Origin: Wolfiporia cocos
Lineage: Eukaryota > Basidiomycota > Agaricomycetes > Polyporales > Phaeolaceae
Direction of reading: 5' to 3'
Length of the DNA: 64,000 bases
NCBI GenBank assembly: GCA_029448655.1
Contig: JACCLO010000010.1
Coordinates: 1,798,001-1,862,000 of the forward strand
How positions within the stretch are numbered: the first letter of the stretch is position 1; every line of letters starts with the position of its first letter. Under the pieces are notes generated by a model. The model was given only the letters and a program-made list of their open reading frames with translations. It searched no databases and was not told the DNA's origin. A program made the position numbers and the translations under genes. Shown here piece by piece: positions 37,397 through 48,014 of this stretch.

Positions 37397-38031
37397 CCCC
37401 GGCGGCATCGGTGGGGGAGGAGGGGTCAGGACCAGGATCTTTGGGTGTAAGGCATAGATGCGGGCGAATGCGTGTTGGGTTCTGTAGACGGTGGACGGCG
37501 GGTGGTGGACGGCGGGTGGTGGACGGACGCGCGGGAGTGAAAATGCTCGTGGAGCATGCGGACATGGCGAGTCGCACTCGCTATGGAGAGCTTGAAGACA
37601 TTCCTCCGCGGCAAAATCCGCCTGGTGACTGTGGCATTGTTATTTCATCTCGCAGCATCCAGGATACAATGGAAACCAGACTGAATGCCATCTCTGCATC
37701 AAAATACACATTACAGTATGTACAGCGCAAGTCTCGTGGTACCGCGCTGCGCAAAGACATGTCAGATAGTTACCGGTGTACCCTCCCCTCTCTCCCCTCC
37801 GCGACTCCGAGTCCTAGACACCCACTCCAGGCAGTCCGTCGGCTGTCAAGCTGCCACAACCTAGGGTTCCTCCTGGATATACTGTTCGCGGCAACGCGCT
37901 ATGATACACTTGTACATGACCATGCCCATCGGCACGGTCAGTCATTACACTGATACAAGCGGGGACGAACAAGCATGCGGCTTAAGAGTCATCTACTGAG
38001 CGACATGGCGACCGCCTCGGGTCGCCAGCAA
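37397..38031. other. Convergent 3' intergenic region with short GC-rich tandem repeat
   Basis: This lies between the 3' ends of PCT1 and the Cid1-type gene. At 37,490-37,526 a 14-bp unit, GGTGGACGGCGGGT, is repeated 2.6 times without error. A plus-strand frame over 37,411-37,953 has no recognisable content and is not called. Confidence 0.5.
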
Positions 38032-41000
38032 CTACGATCCGGCCGTTGCGTCGTGCGCTGCGTCAGCCACAGCGTTTCCTGAGCTAGCGACCTCCGAAGA
38101 GGTGTTCGGGGAGTGACCCTCATTGGGCCTCGGGTCCGAGTCTGCACCCACTACAGCAGTTGCGTGTAGAGGCGCCTGGGACGTGGACTGCCCGATATCC
38201 CTTGGGGCCGGCTGCTGGGGCAACAGCAGCCACCCTTGTTTGCCGACCGTGTCGCTCTGCGTCGGCGACGGCGGGGAGGTCGACAGCGGCGAGCACGACG
38301 GCGCGTAGTGCGAGCTGGCGCACGAGGCAGGCGGGGACGGGCTGTCGGACGAGATCGACGCGGGCCGCACGCTCCGGTCGCCGCTCAGCCGCGGCGGGAG
38401 CTGCTGCCGCGAGTGCGGCCGGGACTGGGGCTGTGCGGGCGAGTGCGCGCGGGACAGCGACGGCGCGAGCGTCGGCGACGTGTCGAAGGTCTGCAGCGGC
38501 GCGCGCGGCGTCGCCGCGGTCACGGTTGCGTTCGAGAGTGTGTGTGAGTGCGAGTACGCCGCGGACGCGGGAGACGGCGACAGTCTGCTGCCGTCGAGTC
38601 GCGAGGGACTCGCCGGCTCTGCGAGCTTCGAGCTGCGGCGGAGGGAAGGTGGGAGATGGCGGGGCGCGGGCTGGCGCGATGACGAGGGGACGGCTGATGG
38701 TGAGTACTGGCGAGGCGATGAGTACGGCGACTCGCTCTGCGTTCCTGAGAACTCATAGTACGGAGAGGCATCCGATAGTTGATATGGTGAGAAGGGAGAT
38801 ACGGGGGAAAGGTTGCTGTGCGAGTACGATGAGCTCAGTCCGTACAGCCGGTCTTTCGGGGGTGTTGTCTCATAATAAACGTTGGCGCTCGCATTGGCGT
38901 TAGACACGTACGCTGGAGCCGCATGTCGCGGCGATGGAGAGAAATCCGCTTGGGGGAGATGCTGTGGGCTGGGTATGTAGTTGGGTATAGCCACTTGCAT
39001 CTGTGCAAAGCGAGCCGGCAGCGACATGCGCGCAGGATTGGACACTGAGCGGCGGGGAGAATGAGAATCGAGTCTCGGCGGCAGCTCAAACGCGTCTTGG
39101 CGGACGTCGGCCGAGTTCAACCCCGCATCTCCCATTTGCTGCGCCAGACGCAACGCAGGCCGCCCACGCAGCCGCGCGAGCATTCTCGCGTCAAGCGCGC
39201 CCGAACGCGAGCTAGACGGATCATGCACCGCGAACTGCATCGGCTCCGTGCGCACCTGGCGCTGCTGCTGCTGCTCAAGAGTCACCGTTGGCTCACGATC
39301 GCCCTCTCTGTCCCGCTCCCTTTCCCCGCGCCTGTTCATTGCACCCTCTTCAGTGAACGAGCGCACGGAGCGCACATCGTCGAGCTCAGCAGACTCTGCA
39401 ACTGAGCGCGCCTCGTCGTCAGTCTGTGCCTCGCTAGCAGCAGATGACTCTGCATAAGCCCTGTGTTGTTCATGCTCGCGCGCCTCTCCCGGAGCAGTTG
39501 CAAGCGCAAGGCTCTGCCCCAGACGGTCTGCAAACGCTGTATGGTCCTCAGCAGGCGCCTCTGGAGGCGGTGGGCTCGTCCACTTGCTGCGCTTCGGCGC
39601 CATGTGCTCAGGCTGCCCGAGCGGAGGCTCTACAGGTGCGCTTGAGTGCGAAGATGGAGACCGACGCGGTACCTCAACTGCCACCGAGGCAGAAGGCGAG
39701 GCAGACGCGACGGAAGGGGAAGCAGGATTGAAGACTGGGGATGAGAGCTCTGACGGAGAGAGCCGATCTGCAACGGGGAGACGAGCCATTCGCATTGGGC
39801 TGCTGCCTACGGTGTAGGGCACCTGCGGAGGAAGCGGAGACATTCGTGGTGGCACAAAGGTACCGCGAGACAAGGAGGGCTGCTGAGGCTCCTCCTCTTT
39901 GCGCTCTTCGCACAACTGAGCGATCGCGACGAGAGCACGATCGGGTCTGCTGGCAAGAATGCGAGAGGCGCGCATAAACTCACCACGAATCTGGGTCAAC
40001 TGATGAGAAGTGGCGATGGAAGCAGAAAACATACACGTACGGTGTACAGACCATCTCTGGTCACACAACGCGCGACGTTGTAGTCCGTCTCAAACGGATC
40101 CTACACAAATGTCAGCTGGTAGAAAGAACCATCGGTCGCGGTATGACCTCACCTCAATGCAGAGGCGATTTCGCTCACGTGGGCTGCCTCTCTCATGCTG
40201 ACGTCCTCGATGAGCGATGGTTCCGATGAAGGTATTCAACGCTCACCTCGCTCACCCAGCCTTTGCTCTCCTTCTTCAGCAGCCCGCTGCGGATAGAAGC
40301 TACTCCACTGGTATAGTTGAAATCGCGTGAATAGTACTTGAAGAAGTCGATCAAGCTGGACGCGAGAGGAATCAGGGAATGCTCGACCACGTACAATAAC
40401 TTACGTACAGCTCCGCGACAGTCTCCGTATTTGACGACTTCCATCGTTGCCGTAATAAGTCAATATCATCAAAGAACCTGCAGGACATCAGACGTGCTTG
40501 CGCATGTAACGTACCAGCGATAATCACCAAATATTATATCCGTTGAGATGTGTATCTTCTGGTGAGATGGAGCGTAGGGGCGGCATTTGTTGCAGATTGG
40601 GCAGTACTGGCGGGTTCTTGACGTGTACAAGGAAGAATATTACGAGCAAAACGTATCCGTATGATGATAAAGTCCCTTTGTAAGGTGAATTGATGTTCCT
40701 GCCACAGGTGATGATGTCCCGCATGCATACATGAATGCTCAAGAGACATACCTCCGTTTACTCCAAACCTTCACTGCATATACGTATTCAGATCATATGA
40801 GCACGCAGTGAGTGCGGCTGGCGAGCGACTTACGAAACAAGACCATTGTGCGCACCCGAGCGGGGTCAATCATAGCATAGCACATTAACAAGCGGGTGTT
40901 TTCGAGCGCGAGTCTGTTCTCAAAGCCGATGTCGCACGCGATGCCTTGTGGCAAGCCAGGTGCCGGATCGAGCGTGAGCTTCACGATCGGTATTCGAGCA

Positions 41001-41508
41001 TGGGGCAAGGGTTTGACATGGAACTTGGTCTCTGGCAAAGGGCGTCGCCATCGCATGCGCGAATGTACATTCTACGGAGCGTACCTCGTTCGAGCAGGTC
41101 GCCGAGCATGACCACGAGGTCAGAGGCCGATAATCGCTCCTCCGAGTCGATGAGGCAGCATAGGTCCATGTCTGCGTGAGCTGTCACATGGGATATAAAA
41201 AGCTAGTTTGTTGTGTGCTCACCTGAGTTGCGTAGGCTGAATCCGTTAGCAGTACTGCCAAAAGACAAGAGCCGGCTGTCGGGCTCTATGGTACGGATGA
41301 GCCGTTCTAGCAGCTTACGGACATCCTCCTTCACAGCCAGTTCCTCTAGAGTGGGTAGAAGGTGGATGACAAGATCGTAGAGACACTGTGAGAGATCTGC
41401 AGCGAAACGCTGGCGCGAAGCATGCTTGCGCTGGGCGGGCGGCGTGTTGGGCTGGAGGTAGTGCTGCCGCGGAGACTGAAGGGCGCTCTGAATGAAGGCA
41501 GCAGCCAT
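38032..41508 (-). CDS. Cid1-type terminal nucleotidyltransferase
   Basis: Exons are 41508-41223, 41171-41085, 41031-40834, 40773-40752, 40698-40528, 40477-40409, 40355-40247, 40197-40153, 40100-40041 and 39990-38032 (1,001 codons plus stop). Non-canonical poly(A)/poly(U) polymerases of this family add tails to RNA 3' ends. Residues about 70-365 form the catalytic core: FGST then D96-M-D98, third Asp at 158 (ACDIGFEN), and the nucleotide-recognition region (SSYGYVLLVIFFL, then IEDPFETDYNVAR). Similarity to fission yeast Cid1 is strong throughout, including KGWVSE and IRGEFMRASR. At the position of Cid1's UTP-selecting His336 there is a Tyr (Y336, codon 40,080-40,082), so ATP use is possible. 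The last 630 residues are a Ser/Pro/Arg-rich disordered tail encoded by one exon. An in-frame stop shortly before the ATG supports the start. Confidence 0.92.
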
Positions 41509-42327
41509 GAATCGTACTCAAGAGCGGGTTGTCCAGCACTATGACACGCGCAATGGGCTTGCGCGTGCAGTCGTGGTCGAGTGTGATGATGGGGCAGAGC
41601 AAGCTGCCTTCCCGCCCTTTGCCCTATTCTGGGAATGTGGTTACCGAGGTCACATGATGAGGCGGCCCGACGTTTCATCTATATTTGGGAAATCCCGCCT
41701 CGTGCTTCCACACCAGGGGATCTGCCTGTTTTCCCGCATACATCTCACATCGACTCACGGTGTGGGTCGAAGGTTGTCTGAGCAACATCTTACGACCCAC
41801 ACTACTGTCATACCATCGGCAAGCCATGGCCGGAAACATGTGTGAGAACCGCCACACAGCTTCGGCAGCACTCCGGAAAGAGATCCGCAATTGTTCTTCA
41901 TTGCCGCGAACAGAGGCACACCATCACCGAGCAGTCTAGCCAGCGTGATATAACGAAGAGACGAGAGTGTTCCCACCACGCATCCCCCAATCAGTGATGG
42001 AGGGTAGTCGAGAAGGGAATGACGTGAATGAGAAACTCATGCATCAGATGTTCAGTCGTAATGCATGGCACACGGAGTCGACAGTCATCAATATGTTACG
42101 TCGGCGGAAGACCTGAGCTGAATGTGATCAGCGAAGGCAAGGGCGCACCCGTTATTCTTGATCGATAGCCTGGCGATTGGAGAGTCGTCAATCTTTTGTT
42201 CGTATTTTCTGCGTCTTTTTCTGGTTCTACCTATTTTCTGAGAATCTAAGCATGACATCACCTCTTCGACAATTCACTGTTCATTAACCTCAATACTAGC
42301 CTGGGCTGGAGCAGGAATGGCAGATAC
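41509..42327. other. Upstream region of the Cid1-type gene, with a stem-loop
   Basis: 819 bp between the PAN3 stop and the start of the next gene, both on the reverse strand. At 41,760-41,769 and 41,793-41,802 a perfect 10-bp inverted repeat (GTGTGGGTCG and its complement) encloses a 23-nt loop. Short frames in this region have no recognisable content. Promoter and 5' leader of the Cid1-type gene should lie here. Confidence 0.5.
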
Positions 42328-45300
42328 TCACCTGAATGCTGAGTCGATGCATGACTTTATCTCCTTATAGCTAACAACCAGACAGTTCTGCTCGTCCCGA
42401 GAAATTAACATGATCCGCTCATCGGCTCCTGCATCCAGCTGCAGGAGGCATATATATGAGCTGCCCCTAGTCACAATGGTGCATACATTACCTTGTTGAG
42501 ACAGGTCAAGACATGCGACAGATTGACCACCGGGTTGCCATGCTCGTCGACCTGGTGGAAGACATAGTCCCGGAAGAGCTTGATGATATACTTGTCGCCA
42601 GTCTCAGACCACCGCGGTTCACGAGCAAATCTGTGACACGACTTCAGCGTGTAATGAATGTTCATAGATAAGATACTGACTCTGGACGTTCGTTGATGAA
42701 CCCAAACTTGCATAGCAGGCGGACGAGCCGCGCATTCTCAAGTTCCGACATTAGCTCGCCTTCCAAGCGATCAACGGCGCTGCCAGATGCTTGCATCAGT
42801 GCCTGTCACAACATCCAAAAACTCGCAAACAAACTTTTGCATTTCATCCATCTCTGTCAACAGCCTACTCCCGATCAGCTCGAATAAGTGGCCAATGGTC
42901 TGAACATCTGACTGTCAGCGACAGCCATAGCAAAAAGGTCTATTATCGGAGCCAACCTTGTTTGGGCTGAGTTTTGACATTAGGAAAAGCACGACGGTTT
43001 TAAGGTCCGCAGAGTAGTGACGCGCCAGAGTCTCGATTGCTTTGGGGAAGTTATTCATCGCGGTGACGTTGTTACAGGCAAGCGCGAGAATGAGTCGTCC
43101 AAACATCCCCAGGTCTTCCTGTTGTAACAGCATGCTCTCCGCGCGAGTCTCGTAACACAAAACATCAACCAGACCACATGAGCCGAGGCGAACTCTGCGA
43201 GCGTAGAACTATCAATGCTGTGTGTGGTTGTCTGGACATGGAAAGGAACCGACCTGTTCTTGCCTGTGACCAAAACCTTCGTGGCATCGATAATACTGAC
43301 TGCCATTCCAGCGTCATGCACAGCCTTGATTGCGTTTCCGATCTGGATAATGTACGACCATAAGGTGCGCTCCGGGATGCGGTTCTGCTGCGCTTGCAAT
43401 CGCCCATTCTGCATCACTGGAGCCCTGGCTTTGATGTGTGCCTCGAACAGCGTCTGGGCATTCGGGTGATAGTCATACACGACGACCAGCGCTGCGACAT
43501 ATAAGGTGAGATAGATACAAACCGATCACTACAGGAGCTTACAACTGTCTCCAAACGCCCGCGTGGTGAACGCTTCGCGCACAGAGACGATGTTCGGGTG
43601 CCGGATGCGCGACCACGCCTCGATGGTAGAGAATGCGGATTGCTGCATCAAGCGAAAATCTGAACACATGCATGCTGAGCGCATTTTGTTGAAAGTAGAG
43701 CCAAAATACTCACTCTCGACCCTCCTGAGCACATATGTCGCACCATCCCGTGAGTTGATTGCACGATATACCGCGGAGTACCAGTTTCCGAATTTGTGCC
43801 TCTCTCCAGCAAGAGGTTCGAGAGGGACCAAGCTGTGGTATTCTTGGATCTCTTCGGGTAAATTGAGGCCTGCTGGCGGTGCTGTACGAATTGTCTCCGA
43901 GCGCTTCTGCAGCTCCTCACGAATGGAGTCTGTAATAAAGTACTTATGCTCAAGGCTCTCCGGCCGAGGTTGCGTGTACAGGTGATATTCCAGCTGAGTA
44001 TGGTCAGGATATTGCAAAAGCTGAATGTGTGCCATACGCGTACCGGTTGCCGGACAAATGTGAACTGCGAAGAGAAATAGGGGTCCATAGTACTCATTAT
44101 GTCGAAGCCGGCCATCGGAGGCATGTCAGCCTGTAGATAAGGGTTGAGCTAAAAACAGTGTAAGTCGGATGCTGCCAGATGACTTGCTTGGAGCTTGTTA
44201 CCTGTGAGCCATCACCGGGGATGTCACCTTCGTCATCGCCATAAGAGTACGGCTCATATGTGTCCCGCTGGTCGTAATGTTCTGCCTCTTCTGCAGGAAG
44301 CTCAGACTGCTCATCGGTATAATCCTGCCCACCAGCATTGGACTCCTGCGGCTCAGAGGTAGGCAGCGACATTGACGCCAGAGTTGATCTGCTGAAATCA
44401 TGAGACACATGACAGAACAATTGCTATGATCATACGCTGTAGTCTCCGACACTTCAAACTGTGTCTGAGAGGAGTCTGCAGAAGTCCGCACAGCGCCGAA
44501 GGCCGCCTTCGCAGTCTTGGGTACAAATACGGGAGCATTGACAGCTTGAGCTGGGAGTGCTGCGCTTGGGACAGGAGATTCTGGAGGACTGCGCAACTGT
44601 CAGCGACATGATATTCTTGATGGAGAAACATACGTGGGTACTCCATCGCTCTGGTGGATTGTTAGTAAATGTACCATGCAATGGGCTAGATACGTACAGG
44701 GTGATAGTATCGGCAGCCTTTGTCCTGAAACTTGCAAGACCTGTGCGAATCCCCATTTACGTCAAAATGAGAGTTTCTATGTGACATTCGAGCAAGGCAG
44801 CAGTCGCACAGCGGGACTTTCGAAATTTACGGAGAAATGAATGTTCCTAGAGAATCGAGAGATTGTGCGGTATCAATGCAATGATTTCGAACCATGAGTA
44901 GTCGACCTCATGGCTTCAAGCGTATGAGTTCGGGCATAGGGGTCAGATTGTCGGTTCCCCATGTCATGACACGCCCATATTGACAAGCGGATATGTTCCC
45001 GCCCTTCTCCCTGAGAAAAATGCTTATATGCCTGCGGTGGCGATGTCATACAGACTGTGTAAACCTCGTAGTCGGTGTTTCAGTGGGAGGACACGAATTT
45101 GAGCTGCACAGTGACCTCCGTGGAAATCAAACACATAACACGTGTACCGAATTGCTTGTCCGCAATGCACCTAGATACCTTGCCCAAATGATCCGCAACG
45201 AGTAAACCACGCACCCATAAATCAAGATGTTCCTGCACTGTCGTTGAGTAAAGTCTAGATCGGGGTTGTGGTTAGCGGAGATTGACGCAACGATCGCACG

Positions 45301-45397
45301 CACCCTTCTTGGACGCTTTGCCAGGGCTGGCCGGTTCCTCTGCGGAAGGAGCGACAATCTTGATGGCGGAAGAGGACGGCCTGGAGAACAAGGCCAT
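42328..45397 (-). CDS. PAN3: PAN2-PAN3 deadenylase regulatory subunit PAN3
   Basis: Exons are 45397-45304, 45254-45215, 44740-44698, 44650-44634, 44588-44436, 44391-44202, 44148-44044, 43993-43714, 43659-43543, 43491-43254, 43194-42957, 42899-42831, 42802-42681, 42630-42492 and 42438-42328 (651 codons plus stop). PAN3 recruits the PAN2 nuclease to poly(A)-binding protein for initial mRNA deadenylation. Visible parts are a CCCH zinc finger (C38, C47, C54, H58), a linker, a pseudokinase domain (YHLYTQP through the [11 protein letters not shown] coiled coil) and the conserved C-terminal knob ([18 protein letters not shown] through CLNK). The zinc finger is split by a 474-nt intron, far longer than the others. 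The 28-nt gap at 42,830-42,803 is too short for a normal intron and is the weakest junction. It diverges from TFIIE beta with 179 bp between start codons. Confidence 0.93.
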
Positions 45398-45576
45398 TTC
45401 ACCTTGAGCCACCCTGCGGCCAAGCGGAAGTTGGATCGCAGAGCGGACGTGTGTCGGTTATCGAGCGTGTTAGTTGGCGCCAATCACATGGCGATACATA
45501 TGACCAAACAGGCGCCCACAAATTAGTGGCGTCGGCCACCTGCGGTGCCTGTCTGTCTCTTACCTCCTCGTCGACG
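45398..45576. promoter_or_regulatory. Divergent promoter, PAN3 / TFIIE beta
   Basis: 179 bp separate the two start codons and must hold both 5' leaders and promoters. A CCAAT box lies at 45,480-45,484, near the middle. No TATA box is evident. Its use is inferred from position. Confidence 0.5.
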
Positions 45577-46638
45577 ATGGCTAGCCTAGCGAGGGACGCC
45601 CAGCAGTTCAAGTCGGCTTTGCAAAGGCAGGACTACACCTCTTGGCACTCGCAGCCGCCGCCACTGCAGCAGCAGCCCTCGCCGGAGCAAGGCGAATCGT
45701 CGACCAAGAAAAAGAAGCGGCCAAAGTCAAGCACGTCTCTCATCTGCTCGACTTGTCTGCCTTGGTGATGACCCATGGCTGATGTGTCGATGCAGATGTC
45801 GTCTACTCCCAGCCTGCAGACACCGGTTCAGGGACGAACGTGAACACTCAGCTTTTCTATGCTGTCGGCTATCTCAAGTCGACCGGGAACCCCATGCGTC
45901 TGCAAGACCTGGCCATCATCACGAACACCCCCCTTGATACTGATAAGGTCCTCTTCGAGAAGTTCAGCTCGCACGACCGCGTCGTGCACGACCCCAAGAC
46001 CGACCTCTACTCCTACCGGGTATGTCCTCTCTTGACTCTCGTGTCTGTGGCGCTCACAAAGCGGCCTTGTGACGCAGCATGACTATAATGTGCGCAACAA
46101 GGCGGCGCTGCTCACCGAGATACAGCGGCAGACGCGCAAGGGGGGCGGGCTCTCTGTGCGCACGCTCAAGGAGAGCTGGAAGGAGGCTCCACAGGCAATC
46201 GAGGAACTCGAGAAGGAGGGCGAGGTGTACGTAACCCGTACGCTGAAGGATGGCCAGATGAGAATGGTTTTCTGGAACGAGATTAAGCCAAACGAGGAGG
46301 GTGGGGGAATGCCCGTCGAGAAAGGTGCGTCCTTGTTTCCTTTGTTTCGAAGACGTGATTCACGGATTTGCATAAATTAAATTGCGGTGCTCCCGCGTCC
46401 ATCAGAGTTCAACGACCTATGGCATTCTCTTCAGGTGCCGAACGATGTCGATCTCCTCAAGCAGCTTGCATCCGAGGGCTTACAGGCCACCGCTGCGGAG
46501 ACGCCTGTCCCGAAGGGACCGGTCAAGAAGAAGGGCAAAAAGTCGGCACCTCGACAGCGCCAGGTGCGCATCACGAATACTCACTTAAAGGGTCAAATCG
46601 ACCTGTCGCGAGACTACGTCGCTCCTGGAGCAAAGTAG
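45577..46638 (+). CDS. TFA2: Transcription initiation factor IIE, beta subunit
   Basis: Exons are 45577-45730, 45796-46019, 46078-46324 and 46406-46638 (285 codons plus stop). TFIIE beta joins TFIIE alpha and helps recruit TFIIH to RNA polymerase II at promoters. The N-terminus has a short Gln/Pro-rich stretch and a lysine cluster (KKKKRPK). The first winged-helix domain follows (VVYSQPADTG, YAVGYLKS, LDTDKVLFEKF, YDYNVRN region), then a second (GGLSVRTLKESWKEA, EELEKEGEVYVTR). The C-terminus is a Lys/Arg-rich tail ending near ITNTHLKGQIDLSRDY, typical of the family. Intron 1 appears to use a GC donor (GCACGT...CAG), which gives Asn-Val-Val; a GT alternative further on (inside 'acttgtctgcc') would give a 15-residue longer junction. 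Confidence 0.92.
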
Positions 46639-47025
46639 TCTCAACACGAGCCTTACGCTCCGTTCGTTATCTTGCATTACATCGTCGATCGTTAGCGGAG
46701 TATGGACTTGACTGCTATATTACTACTGGGCAACGTAGTCTTTGTATCACGTTAATGATGATTGCCATTGGCTGGGAGGATTTCCCGACTGTGAGGATTT
46801 CCCGACTGTGAGGATTTCCCGACTGTAATTTCAAGTGATTTCAAGTATGAGGCGGTGTAAGGTTTTGCTTCAAGCAGCGTATAATGAAGCTACGGGTAGA
46901 TAGTATTGTACAATACACGTGCATGCGGCCCATCGCAACTTATGCAATACAGACGTGCACTAACTCTTCGGCGAACCGATCGCGGGAGGCTCGCCCACGT
47001 CTTCCTGTGCGCACAACAATTTTGA
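46639..47025. repeat. Convergent 3' region with 17-bp tandem repeat
   Basis: Between the 3' ends of TFIIE beta and LSM7. Three head-to-tail copies of AGGATTTCCCGACTGTG lie at 46,777-46,827, the last with one changed end base. A doubled 'gatttcaagt' follows at once. No coding sequence was seen. Confidence 0.75.
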
Positions 47026-47416
47026 TCAAGCTTGATTCAAGAACGGATTTGCAATCTCTTCCGAGCCATCCACGGGACTGAGCAACGTAATGGTCGGTCC
47101 GCGCAGCACGACGAGTCCCAGTGTACGAGTCTGAGGTTCAGATTCTGCAGCGTAATCTCAGCACGCCTGCTGCAGGTCACATTGCGGGAAGTCATAACGC
47201 ACCAGTCTGTAATTGCTCTTCGACCTCGTCCAGCACGAGGTTTAAGAGCTGATCGTATCCCTTCAGAATGCCGGTCACTAAGCGAACGGTCAGCGGAATC
47301 AGTGGCGTCCTAAGCGAGATGGACATACCCTCTCTGCCTCCAGTAAATTTCACTCTAATTCTCTCGTTGGCATATTTTGAGAGGTCGAGGATAGCTTCAC
47401 GCTTTGGCTTATCCAT
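47026..47416 (-). CDS. LSM7: U6 snRNA-associated Sm-like protein LSm7
   Basis: Exons are 47416-47329, 47277-47203 and 47144-47026 (93 codons plus stop). LSm7 is a subunit of the nuclear LSm2-8 ring on U6 snRNA and of the cytoplasmic LSm1-7 ring that promotes decapping of deadenylated or oligouridylated mRNA. The Sm fold is clear: KREAILDLSKY, IRVKFTGGREV, TGILKGYDQLLNLVLDE (Sm1), then LGLVVLRGPTITLL (Sm2) and the family ending EEIANPFL. The length fits (human 103 residues). The chosen ATG begins MDKPKREAIL; the frame stays open upstream but that part is unlike the family. Confidence 0.95.
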
Positions 47417-48014
47417 GGTAGGTTGTGCTCTGCGTGGCGACGCAAGAGAAATCAGATCCGATGGACAATTAGGATGCATGCGACGCACGGTGTTTGGCGG
47501 CCACCCCGCGCTGAGCCTGCCGCTCCTCGAGCACCTCTAGCCGCGCCACGACCCTAGAGGTCTCGGAATGAGTTGCTGTGGCAGCAGGGGGTGTAGCATG
47601 CTCGCACCCTGTCCGCCATGCTCCAGTGCTAGATAGTGCACGCGTTAAGGAGGATCCCAGGTTCGAGCGTTAAGGCGTGTAGGATCTGAAAATCTATTGA
47701 ATTCCAACGTCATTATCGGCCAGCAAGGCGATAGAGATAAACAATTAAATGTGTTCTCTGCGAGACAAAAGGGGAGATCATGCCTTTGTATCGCGCTGTA
47801 GTCCGTGAGTGTATGATATAGGATATAGGATACCGCGCGCAAAGAGCCTTTTGAAAATCCGACGCGCGTGCAACCGCTTCGACCATCCCTCAACCCAACC
47901 TGTACCGCCACTCTCCCCTCTCTTACTCGGCCTCCACCTTCAAACCGACCTTGGCGGCTTCTGTGCTCACTTTTTCCACCATCCTACATCAAAATCTGAG
48001 TGTTCTTCACGATC
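47417..48014. promoter_or_regulatory. Divergent promoter region, LSM7 / importin beta-1
   Basis: 598 bp between the two start codons. No CCAAT or TATA element is clear. The stretch just before the importin start is pyrimidine-rich (47,885-48,000), as is common upstream of fungal housekeeping genes. Confidence 0.45.

Noticed and set aside
38160..38903. Long plus-strand frames opposite the Cid1-type tail
   Set aside because: Antisense shadows of a GC-rich exon; Arg/Ala-rich with no recognisable content.
44870..44900. tRNA-like 'ggttcgaaatc' box on the reverse strand in the long PAN3 intron
   Set aside because: No matching upstream A box, and the T-loop does not pair into a proper stem.
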